Positions 19,330-30,414 of a stretch of 60,000 nucleotides of DNA are shown one piece after another. The stretch comes from Diphasiastrum complanatum (taxonomy: Eukaryota > Streptophyta > Lycopodiopsida > Lycopodiales > Lycopodiaceae). The translations under genes and the position numbers were made by a program. Where the stretch lies: NCBI GenBank assembly GCA_029204225.1, contig CM055100.1, positions 51,585,260 to 51,645,259 of the forward strand. The letters are read 5' to 3'. The notes beneath the pieces were generated by a model that worked only from the letters and a program-made list of their open reading frames with translations, made no database searches and was not told the DNA's origin. Numbering within the stretch: position 1 is the first letter of the stretch; every line of letters begins with the position of its first letter.

Positions 19330-22300
19330 ATGGCTACAAATGGAGGCTACATGTTGGAAAGCAATGATAGGCTTACCTCCCTCAACTATTCTACTTGGAA
19401 AGTAAGGATGGAGTCTTTGCTTGAGATGAATGAGTTGATGGATATTGTTGTAGGTGTGGAGGAGAGACCTTTGGCACCTCAAGAACAATTGAGGTATGAC
19501 AAGAGGGCAAAGAAAGCCCTTCACATGATCAAGATGAATGTGACAAATGAGCTTATCAAAGAGGTTGGTAAGTGCACATCATCTAGTGAAGCTTGGGAAG
19601 CCTTGAAGAAGGTTTATGAATCCAAGTCTACTTCTAGAGTGTTGACTTTAAGAAGGCAAATCTTTTCTTGTATGCAAAAGAAGAGTGAGGATGGACATGC
19701 TTTTGTTTTGAGAGTTAAAGCATTGAATGATGAGTTAGCATGCATTAATGATGGCATAAATAATGAGGAGCTTGTTCAAGTGATTCTCAATGGCTTGTTG
19801 GATGATCATGCTAATCTTGTTCAAAGTTATGCTATCCAAAAATGTTTACCAAGTGTTGGAGACTTGCAAGAGGTCTTGTTGGCTGAAGAATTCAGGTTGC
19901 AAGCAAGAGTGGGAGCATCTTCTACATCTCAAGGAGGAGAAGAGGAGGCAATGTTCTCTAAAGGCAAGTTCAAGGGCAAAGGTAAAAGCAATTGGTCTAA
20001 AGGGCAAGACCAAGGTGAGCACTCTACTTTTGGCAAAAAGAAGGATAGATCTAAGCTAAAATGTTTCTATTGTGGAGTCAAAGGGCATTTTGCTAGTGAT
20101 TGTTTTAAGAAAAAGAGGGATCAAGGGGAAAAGCAAACCAATCTAACTATTGATGAGGGTGGGGATGAGCTTCTTTCAAATGATGCTTTTGTTATGTCAT
20201 CTTGCTTGTTGGCTAATCATGGAGACATTGATCCTTGGTGGATTGATAGTGGAGCCACTTCTCATATGACATATCATAAAGAGTATTTTTCATCTTTAAT
20301 GGCATTTGATGGTGATAGGAAGGTAATCTATACCGCAAATGATGGTGAGTGTGCAATCAAGGGGATTGGCACAATTCCTATTTCACTTTCTACAAATAGG
20401 AATATAGAATTGAAAGATGTTTTGCTCATTCCATCCATTACCAAGAACTTACTTAGTGTAAGCCAAATGCTTGACAAAGGATTCAAAGTTGAGTTTGATG
20501 GTGATGCTTGCTTGATCAAAAAGGGGTGTAGTATCATTGCAAAAGGGAAAAGGCAAGGGAAATTGTTCAAGCTTGATGCATGTGTTGTTGCTAACCAAGT
20601 TGGATGCATGGCAAATGAACAAATGTCAATTCAAGAGGTATGGCATAAAAGGATGGGACATCTCAACTACAAGGCCTTGGAGGTAATAGCCAAAAAGGAG
20701 GTAGTAAGGGGACTTCCCAAGTCTCTTACTTGCTTGAATCATGTTTGTGAAGAATGTGCTTTGTCTAAATCACATAGATTGCCATATACTAGATCTATAT
20801 CTAGATCTAAGATGCCTTTTTCTCTCTTGCATTCGGATATTCATGGTGTTACTACAATTAGCAATGGAGGTGCTAAGATGTATGTAACTTTCATTGATGA
20901 TTTTAGTAGATTTTGTTGGGTTTATCTACTAAAGAGCAAGGATGAGGTGTTTGATGTGTTTGTCAAGTTCAAAGTTGCTATTGAGACTCAATTTACAACC
21001 AAAATCAAATGCTTGAGGAGCGACAATGGTGGTGAATACATTTCTAACAAATTCAAAGCCTTTTGCGATGAGCATGGGATCAAGAGGGAGTACACATGTC
21101 CAAGAACACCACAACAAAATGGAGTGGCCAAGAGGAAGAATAGAACCTTGTGTGAGAGTGCAAAGGCAATGAGATTGAATGCTAATCTTCCTAAACCTTT
21201 TTGGAGTGATGCTTTGTTGTGTGCAAATTTCCTATGCAATAGATGGCCAAGTGTTGTATTGGAAGGAAAAACCCCTTTTGAAGCTTTGTTTGGTACGAAG
21301 CCTAATGTCAAGTTTCTAAGAACTTTTGGATGCATTTGCTACTTCAACATTACTCTTGATGATAGAACTAAGGAGGATCCATCTTCAAGAAAGGGCATTT
21401 TTGTTGGTTATAGTGAAGTAAGCAAAGCATATAGGATTTATGTTCCTTCAATCAAGAAAGTGTTCACAAGTAGGGATGTCATTTTTGATGAAAGTAACAT
21501 TCCAAAAGTTGTTTCAAGTGATGATGGTGTTGTTGCAACTAATGTGCTTGATGACAATGGAGTTGATGACACATTGGATGTGGATGTTGAAGAAGCCTCT
21601 TCAAGTCAAATTCCAAGGAGAACTCCAAGGCATAAAGTGAAACCCTCAAGGCTCACTTATGATGGCAAAGGTAAGCAAGTGGTGGATGGATCCAACTATG
21701 CTTTCCTAACTTCTTTTGATGTACCTTCATGTGTAGATGAAGCAAGGCAAAAAGAGGAATGGATCCAAGCAATGGATCTTGAGTTTGAAGCACTTATGAA
21801 GAACAACACATGGAGATTGGTGGAGCTTCCAAAGGGCAAAAGTGCAATTGGATGCAAATGGATCTTCAAGGTAAAGACAAATCAAGATGGATCTATCAAC
21901 AAGTTGAAGGCAAGGTTGGTGGCTAAAGGTTATGCTCAAGAGCATGGCATTGACTATGAGGAAACCTTTGCACCCGTGGCAAAGATGGTGAGCATAAGAG
22001 TAATCATTTCCCTTGCAACTCTTTATGGATGGGATCTTTGGCAATTAGACATTTCTAATGCTTTCTTGAATGGTGATCTTGAAGAGGAAGTCTACATGGA
22101 GCAACCCGAGAGCTATGTTTCTCATAGCAAGCCTAATCATGTGTGTTTTCTACAAAAAAGTTTGTATGGTCTTAAGCAAGCACCAAGGAGTTGGTATGCT
22201 AGGCTTAACTCTTTTCTACTTTCTCAAAACTTCACTATGAGTGATCATTCACTTTACTTTAGAATTAGTGCTAATGATGTTACAATCCTTCTAATTTATG

Positions 22301-23274
22301 TGGATGACATTATTTTAAGTGGAGGGAACAAGGAAGATATAGAAGATATCAAGAAAGCACTAAAAAAGGAATTTGAAGTGCATGATCTTGGTCTTTTGAG
22401 CTATATCTTAGGAATAGAAGTAATTAGAACTTCTCAAATCACTTTTATTTCACAAGAGAAGTATGCTATTTCTATTCTCAATAGATTTCATATGGTAGAT
22501 GCAAATCCTATTGATACACCTATGGAATCACATGTAAAGCTAACTATAAGAGGTAATGAAAGATCCTTCGAGGACATTACTCTCTATAGGAAGCTAATAG
22601 GTTCTCTTATATATCTAACCATCACAAGACCTGATTTATCTTATTGTGTTGGTAGATTAAGCCAATTCATGCAAGATCCTAGCATAGAACATTGGAAACT
22701 AGGAAAGAGGATCTTGAGATACATCTCGGGAACAAAAGATTTTGGCATTGTTTATAGAGGCTCATCACCTAACTTATTTGGTTTTTCAGATTCAGATTTT
22801 GCAGGAGACCTTATGGATAGAAAATCCATAAATGCACATGCTATTTTCATAGGTGATGGAGCTATCTCATGGATGTCGAAGAAACAAGCAACTATATCAC
22901 TTTCTTCTAGTGAGGCCGAGTACAAAGCTTTGACATCATGCACAAAGGAGATGGTGTGGATCAAGAGGATGATTATGGAGCTTCATTTGCTGGATTTTTC
23001 AGAGAGTCCAATCATCTTTTGTGACAACCTTTCAGCCCAAAGTCTAGCAAGCAATCCGGTTTTCCATGCAAGGAGCAAACATATCGAGGTGGCTTACCAT
23101 TTTGTGAGAGAACAAGTGTTGGCAAAAGAGATCAAGCTTGAACATGTCCCATCAAAGGAATGTGTGGCTGATATCTTTACCAAAGCATTGGGAAAGGACT
23201 TATTTTTCAAGCATAGAACAAGTCTTGGTGTACTTTCTAAATCTATGCTAAAACTAGTTGAAGAGGGAGTGTGA
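19330..23274 (+). CDS. Element A gag-pol polyprotein (1314 aa)
   Basis: A single open frame, starting at the ATG in CATTGCAACATGG that is shared with related copies. Order: Gag (1 to about 240), zinc knuckle CFYCGVKGHFASDC (245-258), aspartic protease with WWIDSGATSHMT (Asp306-Gly308), pre-integrase HHCC region (about 435-490), and integrase core with Asp503 (HSDIHG), Asp565 (LRSDNGGEY) and Lys601 (NGVAKRKNRT). Then the integrase C-terminus, reverse transcriptase from about 800 (GCKWIFKVK, QLDISNAFLNG, YVDD at 990-993), and RNase H (DSDFAGD, SSSEAEYKA, SKHIEVAYHFVRE) to the end. Lys601 sits exactly 36 residues after Asp565, where the DD35E catalytic Glu belongs, so strand transfer is predicted to fail. 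The stop codon lies in the first bases of the 3' LTR. Length and order are normal for Copia. Confidence 0.97.
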   Translation: MATNGGYMLESNDRLTSLNYSTWKVRMESLLEMNELMDIVVGVEERPLAPQEQLRYDKRAKKALHMIKMNVTNELIKEVGKCTSSSEAWEALKKVYESKSTSRVLTLRRQIFSCMQKKSEDGHAFVLRVKALNDELACINDGINNEELVQVILNGLLDDHANLVQSYAIQKCLPSVGDLQEVLLAEEFRLQARVGASSTSQGGEEEAMFSKGKFKGKGKSNWSKGQDQGEHSTFGKKKDRSKLKCFYCGVKGHFASDCFKKKRDQGEKQTNLTIDEGGDELLSNDAFVMSSCLLANHGDIDPWWIDSGATSHMTYHKEYFSSLMAFDGDRKVIYTANDGECAIKGIGTIPISLSTNRNIELKDVLLIPSITKNLLSVSQMLDKGFKVEFDGDACLIKKGCSIIAKGKRQGKLFKLDACVVANQVGCMANEQMSIQEVWHKRMGHLNYKALEVIAKKEVVRGLPKSLTCLNHVCEECALSKSHRLPYTRSISRSKMPFSLLHSDIHGVTTISNGGAKMYVTFIDDFSRFCWVYLLKSKDEVFDVFVKFKVAIETQFTTKIKCLRSDNGGEYISNKFKAFCDEHGIKREYTCPRTPQQNGVAKRKNRTLCESAKAMRLNANLPKPFWSDALLCANFLCNRWPSVVLEGKTPFEALFGTKPNVKFLRTFGCICYFNITLDDRTKEDPSSRKGIFVGYSEVSKAYRIYVPSIKKVFTSRDVIFDESNIPKVVSSDDGVVATNVLDDNGVDDTLDVDVEEASSSQIPRRTPRHKVKPSRLTYDGKGKQVVDGSNYAFLTSFDVPSCVDEARQKEEWIQAMDLEFEALMKNNTWRLVELPKGKSAIGCKWIFKVKTNQDGSINKLKARLVAKGYAQEHGIDYEETFAPVAKMVSIRVIISLATLYGWDLWQLDISNAFLNGDLEEEVYMEQPESYVSHSKPNHVCFLQKSLYGLKQAPRSWYARLNSFLLSQNFTMSDHSLYFRISANDVTILLIYVDDIILSGGNKEDIEDIKKALKKEFEVHDLGLLSYILGIEVIRTSQITFISQEKYAISILNRFHMVDANPIDTPMESHVKLTIRGNERSFEDITLYRKLIGSLIYLTITRPDLSYCVGRLSQFMQDPSIEHWKLGKRILRYISGTKDFGIVYRGSSPNLFGFSDSDFAGDLMDRKSINAHAIFIGDGAISWMSKKQATISLSSSEAEYKALTSCTKEMVWIKRMIMELHLLDFSESPIIFCDNLSAQSLASNPVFHARSKHIEVAYHFVREQVLAKEIKLEHVPSKECVADIFTKALGKDLFFKHRTSLGVLSKSMLKLVEEGV
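23260..23269 (+). promoter_or_regulatory. Polypurine tract of element A
   Basis: GAAGAGGGAG, inside the last codons of the polyprotein and touching the 3' LTR. Confidence 0.9.
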
Positions 23275-23922
23275 AAAATTGTCAACTAGTAGTATTTTCC
23301 TAACTTGAGATTTTGTAGGCCTATGGCCAAATAAAAGTTAGAGATAGGTTCATACATGTATGTAGAGGCCCAAAGTATGTGTACACTACTTTTGAGGTCA
23401 CATTAATTAGAGGAGGTCGAGTGTGGAGCTCTTCTATTGGCTCATAATTTGGTGCATTCCTATTTGACCAAATTTCTAGGTATATGGGTGAATCCTATTG
23501 GACCCCAATTTTAGCCTATCATAAGACAAGTGGCCAAGAGGCACTATGGCTGCTATAAATAGCCATCTCCACGAGTATGTACACATCTCATTTTCATTCT
23601 ATTGAATGAATGTTATGCTCTTTGAAGGTCCATCTTCTTCTCTCTCACTTTTTTGTTCATATCTTGCATTCTAGCCACTAGAATTGTGATTTCTTTGTTG
23701 CTATGGCTTCACACGTGTGAAATGCAGGTTGTAGGCTCTGAAGTACGGACAGGGACAGCAAGTTTCTGTTTGTGGAAGCTTATGATCAGATTTTGATGTT
23801 TAGTTGATGTTTAGTATGCTTAACATCACAATTTCTATCATTTTTTCAATCTAGATGTGCATAACTTCCATGGCCAAGATCTTTATGAAACTTTAGCATC
23901 TTTTGGATCTGAGTTTTTCACA
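23270..23922 (+). repeat. 3' LTR of element A
   Basis: 653 bp with no difference from the 5' LTR found by direct comparison. Its palindrome copy is at 23708-23721. Confidence 0.95.
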
Positions 23923-23927
23923 GGAAG

Positions 23928-25303
<1,376 letters not shown>

Positions 25304-25690
25304 AGCTAGTGTTGAAACAACTTTCTAAACTCTCTTTCTTTTAGAATGTTGTTGCTCCTTTCATTCAAGAACACATTCATATGTGGGATTTGTCATGGAT
25401 CGTGACATGATTTGATGGGAGTTCACAAGCTTCTCCTTCTTTCTCTCATTCTAGGACAAATCAATGCCACAACAATTGCTTGAAGCCAATTGATAGATTG
25501 AACATGGCAAATTGTCTCAGCGGGTCTGAAATTTGGCAATGTGGAAATCCAAGTTTTCACTAAAGTAAAAGCTGCTTATCTGTTTGAACTGTGCTAATAG
25601 GTTAGGTCTAGGAACTAGGGGCATTGAGGGTTAGGATCAGGGCTACATTTTTAAGGTTTTGGGAGGATAAAAATAGCCGCATAGTGAGGG

Positions 25691-25720
25691 GTGTGTGTGT
25701 GTGTGTGTGTGTGTGTGAGT

Positions 25721-25765
<45 letters not shown>
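25691..25765. repeat. Compound microsatellite (GT)13 / GTGA / (GA)n
   Basis: (GT) at 25691-25716, a short GAGTGAGTGA bridge, then (GA) to 25765. It lies 18 bases downstream of the stop codon of the VQ gene, so on the minus strand the presumed 3' UTR would begin with (TC)n then (AC)n. Confidence 0.97.
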
Positions 25766-25769
<4 letters not shown>

Positions 25770-25783
25770 AATCAGAACTGAGA

Positions 25784-26497
25784 TCATTCAGGTTGCTGAG
25801 ATAGTAATGCTGCAAACGCCATATCTTGGTAACCTAGGCTTCCTGGCGACTGTATGCTATCTGTACTCAATCTACAGCATCTCCAATGCGACCACTGCCA
25901 AAGAAGTCCATGTTGCTCAGCTGGGGAGAGCAACGGAGGGCTGTCTCGCGCGTGGGGGTCACTTTCAGTCACGGCAGAATTTTGAGCGGGAAAATGCTGG
26001 TTAGGAATTGTAGTACTTTGTACGACTTCAGAAGCTTCGTGAATGTCTTGTTCATCATAAGACATACCTTCAAAAAAAATGGTTTGCTCGGGATATTGTG
26101 GCGAAATTGACGTTGTAGGATCGCATGTGGATAGAGCCTCAAATTCCGACGCGGTGTGAAAAGAATGTCTTCCCATAAGCGGCACTGGTTCGCTTACAAT
26201 TCCAGAGGCTGTGGGAGCTGGGTGAGGGAGTGAATGGTGCCGAATCATGCTGCAGCGTTGTGAGCACATTATCTGAGGTGCATTATCGAACAAAAGCGGA
26301 CTAGTTTGCTCACATCTCATCTGAGTGGTCCGGGATCCAGTCATTCGCTGTACCACCCACCTGAAATTGTGCTCATCTGTGTGGATGGGCTTGGGAGAGT
26401 AAGTATAAGTGATGATCGGAATCCGCTTCTTTGTTTCGTGCATATTCCTGTGAATGCTAAGCGCCGGAGGTTGCTTCGCTCTGTTCTTCAGGCCCAT
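25784..26497 (-). CDS. VQ-motif protein (237 aa), host gene
   Basis: Plant-specific VQ proteins are small nuclear cofactors that bind WRKY transcription factors and are often MAP-kinase substrates. The core FxxxVQxxTG is present: NFRWVVQRMTGSR, near residues 44-56. It is preceded by the usual lead-in, IITYTYSPKPIHT, and a further upstream basic RAKQPPALSIHRN block. That layout is most like the MKS1/VQ21-type group (inference). Possible MAP-kinase sites (Ser-Pro) occur at YSPKP, DSPPLLSP and QSPGS. The gene is intronless, as many VQ genes are, and complete from ATG to TGA. The rest is Ser/Pro/His-rich and likely disordered. It is the only intact non-transposon gene seen in the window. A TATA box lies about 240 bases upstream. 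The opposite-strand open frames here are shadows. Confidence 0.85.
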   Translation of the reverse strand: MGLKNRAKQPPALSIHRNMHETKKRIPIITYTYSPKPIHTDEHNFRWVVQRMTGSRTTQMRCEQTSPLLFDNAPQIMCSQRCSMIRHHSLPHPAPTASGIVSEPVPLMGRHSFHTASEFEALSTCDPTTSISPQYPEQTIFFEGMSYDEQDIHEASEVVQSTTIPNQHFPAQNSAVTESDPHARDSPPLLSPAEQHGLLWQWSHWRCCRLSTDSIQSPGSLGYQDMAFAALLSQQPE

Positions 26498-26737
26498 TGC
26501 TCTACTCTTAAATTATCTTACAAGAAATCAGAACGTCTATTTTGCAAATCGCGGGCTATCCGTGCATTTTCACAATGTGCTCATACACCTGCTCTTTGCA
26601 GAACTCATCACAATCTCAATTAGAAGCGCACTTGACTCTGGCTGAGTGTATGATGGAGATAATGAAGACGCATTAACTGTTTCGCAGGCAGAAGAAAACT
26701 GAAAGAGGGTCACAATTAAAAGCAAGAGCTTACGAAC

Positions 26738-26744
26738 TTTATAT
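26738..26744 (-). promoter_or_regulatory. TATA box of the VQ gene
   Basis: Minus strand TATAAAG, within ACCAATATAAAGT, so a CCAAT-type word directly adjoins it. It lies 241 bases before the ATG, giving a 5' leader of roughly 210 bases. Confidence 0.55.
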
Positions 26745-26922
26745 TGGTCAGTGTGTGTGGCAGCTGAGGACAGAAACGGAGCTCTAGTTTATAACTAACT
26801 AACTAATTTATGGAAAAGAATAAGAGAATGCGAAAGAAGAAGGTGGTATGAAGCATCCATGGGGAGACTGGGCTTTTGTTTTGCTGTCCTGGAGAGATGG
26901 AGGAGACTGAATCTACGTTGCT

Positions 26923-26960
26923 TAGTAAGCGTACTCGGAGATAGTAAGCGTACTCCGAGA
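26923..26960. repeat. 19-bp tandem repeat in the VQ upstream region
   Basis: TAGTAAGCGTACTCGGAGA and TAGTAAGCGTACTCCGAGA are adjacent and differ by one base. They lie about 430-460 bases upstream of the VQ start codon. A regulatory role is only a guess. Confidence 0.85.
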
Positions 26961-27119
26961 GGGAGAAGCCGAGTCACCGCAATGACTGTAACAAACAAGG
27001 CCGACTTTTCCAAGCCATTTTTCTTTTATTTTAGTCTCAGAATTTAAAGAAAACCTTTCTTATTGCTGAAGGACTCTCCGGGCTCCCCCTTTTTGACCCC
27101 TAGGGTACTTTCATTATTT

Positions 27120-27441
27120 CATTACACCTGTCTGACCCAACAGGGTTGGCTCAGCTGGTTAGCTTGGCATCCAAAGTTTCTTTGGTCCCAGGTTCGAGCC
27201 TCCTCTTGGAAACCAAGAAGCATTACACCTGTCTTACCCAACGGGGTTGGCTCAACTGGTTAGCTTGGCATCCAAAGTTTCTTTGGTCCCAGGTTCGAGC
27301 CTCCCCTTGGAAACCAAGAAGCATTACACCTGTCTGACCCAAGGGAGTTGGCTCAATTGGTTAACGCTTGACATCCAAAGTTTCTTTGGTCTCAAGTTCG
27401 AGCCTTCCATTGGAAACCAAGAAGCATTACACCTGTCTGTC
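27120..27441 (+). repeat. Tandem array of tRNA-like (SINE-head) units, 3 full copies of about 101 bp
   Basis: Units start at 27120, 27221 and 27322 (101, 101 and 103 bp), with a partial fourth at 27425. Each contains a good RNA polymerase III A box (TGGCTCAGCTGG; TTGGCTCAATTGG in the third) and a B box (GGTTCGAGCC; AGTTCGAGCC in the third), with a CCAAAGTTTCTTTGG stem between them. This gives D-arm and T-arm-like sequence but no proper anticodon arm. It is not a functional tRNA; it looks like a tRNA-derived SINE head amplified in tandem. Copies 1 and 2 are nearly identical. Confidence 0.8.
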
Positions 27442-29050
27442 ATTGCTCTGTGTTTTTCTCTGGGCATGCTTTGTTTTGAAGTTTAGAAAGAGTCTCCTCA
27501 AGATGCAATGCTCGTCCCCTCAAAGGCCTCAACGCCTTTCAAAGGATGTCAACAACTTACTCATTAAGAAGGCTTGAAAACATTTCTTCAATTTTAGAAG
27601 CTAGAGGAGCGAGCACATCAAAAGCAGACTAGTAAGGAGCACATGGCAATATTTATCGATTGCCCTTCCAAGTAGTGCTCGGGATACCTCTTTTGAGTTA
27701 TCCTCAATAAAACTCGCACTTTTTAAAGCTTTTCAATTTTTTGAAAAATGTTAGTCATAAAAGGGTTTATATGCTTCTATAAAAATCTCTCAAATATTTT
27801 ATGATATTGGTTTGTTTTTTAGCACTGCTTCCAACGGCATCCTTGCCTTTGACAAGGAATCCAACAAATTGCAGAGGAGGTCTCTTTTTGAGATATCCTT
27901 TCAATTTTAAAAGTCATTTGAGTAATTCAAACTTCATTTAAAAGTCAAAGGTTCTACATCCTTTTTCAGCTTTGTAACTATGACATAAAGCTTTTGTAAT
28001 GATTTGATGTGAGTATGAGTGTTGGAGAGGACAAAAATTATTGTTTATTCCAATAAATGACTTTTCAATTTCCAACGAGTTGAATGTTTCTTGAGCAACA
28101 TGTCCTTTTAACGCCTAGGTTGATACATATCAACTACTTAACTTTGTTATAGAACAATGCTTGAAACTTCAAGTTAACTATGTCATAGAACATGGCTAGA
28201 AATGCGTAATTGTTTTCATTTGAAACATACTAACATATCGAGTCCAAGGTCATTATGATTGATACTACAAAGGAAAATAGGCAAGTTCCAACATAAGTGT
28301 GATGAAAATTAAAGAATTTCAAGATTTGAAACTTATTTCTAATGTCAATGACAGCGTCAACATTTGTCTTGTAAAACATAATGGATTTTTTCTTACAAAT
28401 ACTTTCAATTTTGAGAGCCATGTTTGATGAAAATCACGAGGACAAGCAATTGGAAACCGTACAAATCTAAAAGATGATGCCTAACATTCTTGAAAAATCC
28501 ACCAAACAATCTTTAACTGTAGTGTTTCAACTAGTGCCTCTTGTAGATGATCTACCTAAGGGACCACTCACTTATACAAAAAAGTTCATCATTTAAAGTC
28601 TACCACAAGATCCTAGCCTGAAGTAAACCGAATATTGATAATGGAGAATAGGGGATATGATCAATGTTCTTGAAACATTCAAGCTTGAACAAGAGCCCAT
28701 AATGACAAATAAGATTCTCGTCTAGAATTCTAACTATGGCATTCCAAGCTATCATAGCCCTAATCCTAGAATCGGGAGAATTTATGGCCTTTCACTTGTC
28801 CAACCTCACGAAAAGATTAGTCCAACAATACAAATGTTGTCATCACCCACTCTTACATAGCCACAACCCAACCATATTTTTGAAGAGTGCTTACGAAATT
28901 ATTGACTTTCCATGCATGTCATTCTACTGGTTTTGAGACTTAATCATGCTAAACACAAAATCTTTTGAAACGAGGAATGGTAGAGAGACTCATTTTATAA
29001 AAGCTTTTATCATTGTTTTAAAATTCACATTAATTGAGGAAAGAACTTGA
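27442..29050. other. No gene recognised
   Basis: AT-rich sequence with short, motif-free open frames. The end (about 28960-29066) leads into a purine tract and an LTR, so part of it is probably a worn Gypsy internal region, but no Gypsy domain can be read. Confidence 0.4.
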
Positions 29051-29268
29051 ATAAGGGGGGAAGAATGTCATGCCCACGACCGGTCTCAAGTAGTGTGTCC
29101 ATGCTAGGGATCAGAAGACCAACAACCCATAAGTTAATTGTGACTATAAAGGAATTGGGGCCCTTATGTGTTTAAGGTCATAGTTAATGGTTGAAGGCCT
29201 AAACTCATGATGGTGGATTTATATCGATCTATCAGTGCGTCATTGGAGAATTGGATGACATTGCCCAG
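29051..29268 (+). repeat. Gypsy polypurine tract and first part of LTR J
   Basis: AATAAGGGGGGAAGAA is followed by TGTCATGCCCACGACCGG, the typical Gypsy tract-LTR joint. The LTR is interrupted at 29268 by Copia element G and resumes at 35405. Confidence 0.6.
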
Positions 29269-30298
29269 TGAAGAAACAAAATGTTTCTAATTGCAAAGCC
29301 TTGCTAGCTTTCAGCCCTCAGCCCGACGAAGACTTTCGCGAACTCGAAGATCTGGAGACACGAAGCACGAAAAGTTTCGCGAACACGAAAGTCAAAGGAA
29401 ACGAAGACAAATGGTTCGCAAACACGAAAGTCAAAGCAAACGAAGATGAATGGTTCGCGAATACGAAATATTCACAAACAAGAATCTTTTGCGGTCCAGT
29501 ACGAGAGAAGGCAAACGACCAACACGAAACCAATAACGAAAACAAAACCTTCTCCTGTCTGCATGCTCCAAAGAGTACCAGCAAGATCATGCAAGTACCC
29601 AGAAGTACAGATATCTGATCTGATGATATGACGTTAGCAAATACCTTTTAGGTCATGGCTAATCTGCCACTCTTGTGATTCCCTGATTAGTTGTAGATGT
29701 TTAATCACTCTAATCTTAGATTCACATAGAGCGACAATACTAACTGGATGATACTTGATATATAGGTCAATAGAATACACATACAGTGTAACGTAGTAGT
29801 GTGATACTAGTAAGCAATCAAGACGAAATACAGACAACAAGTCCGCTTGCGTGCGAGATGAGCTCTGTGATCAGGATCCCTAGAGATCCAACTGTCCGCT
29901 AGTAAAGCGAGACGATTACTCGTGAGAGAACCGTGTTTCTCCCACACCAACGCACTACGTGGATTTGCATGTAGTGCTTGAAGAAAGTAGAGGAAGATCA
30001 ATATAGATAATTTCTCTTGTTGTGTCTGATCTCGTATGCAAATGCTTCTGTTGTTAATCGTGTGTCTGAGTATTTCTTGTTCATTTTAATTTCGCACCAA
30101 ACTATGTTGAATGTTGCATTAATTTTATAAACGTAGATCAGCAGAGCCTGACTACATTTTGGAGGATTGTAGGAGTGATTCAGCTGGCAGTGTCCAGCGA
30201 TCGCATCTAAACTCCATCCGAGTCGCAAGAGGATCGTGGTTCCTTCGCGAAAGCTTCGCGACTGCAAAATCCAAATTGCGATACACGAAACCTCATCA
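29269..30298 (+). repeat. 5' LTR of element G
   Basis: 1030 bp, TGAAGAAAC...CCTCATCA. It contains a 39-bp tandem repeat, units at 29376, 29415 and 29454 (last partial), rich in TTCGCGAACACGAAAG. A GATATATAGG TATA-like string is near 29755-29765. The inner 3' part has a CGCGAAAGCTTCGCG near-palindrome. Open frames across it are by-products of the repeats. Confidence 0.9.
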
Positions 30299-30299
30299 G

Positions 30300-30312
30300 T
30301 GGTATCAGATCC
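30300..30312 (+). promoter_or_regulatory. Primer-binding site of element G
   Basis: TGGTATCAGATCC, one base after the LTR; initiator-Met type with changes at the end. Confidence 0.85.
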
Positions 30313-30414
30313 AGTCATTATATCATATTCTGACATAGCCAAGAAGCTAGCAGATCCAGGAGGCCCAACATTCAAACTAACAACCATCAACAAGAGAAAA
30401 GGCTCCAAGAAGCA

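Larger units (their letters stand above)
18068..23922 (+). mobile_element. Element A: young, structurally complete Ty1/Copia retrotransposon
   Basis: A 5855-bp insertion with two 653-bp LTRs that look identical, a perfect GGAAG target duplication, an initiator-Met primer site, a GAAGAGGGAG polypurine tract and one open 1314-codon gag-pol in the Copia order Gag, protease, integrase, reverse transcriptase, RNase H. It lies in an old minus-strand RT relic. All structural parts needed for retrotransposition are present except one: the integrase triad reads Asp, Asp, Lys. It could still make Gag, protease and RT and might serve as a partial helper for element B. Confidence 0.97.

Noticed and set aside
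26795-27013. 72-codon open frame upstream of the VQ gene on the same strand
   Set aside because: It lies upstream of the TATA box and has no recognisable domain; part of it is made by a 19-bp tandem repeat.
27142-27220. Functional tRNA gene
   Set aside because: A and B boxes are good, but there is no proper anticodon arm or full acceptor stem, and the unit is repeated in tandem with surrounding sequence.
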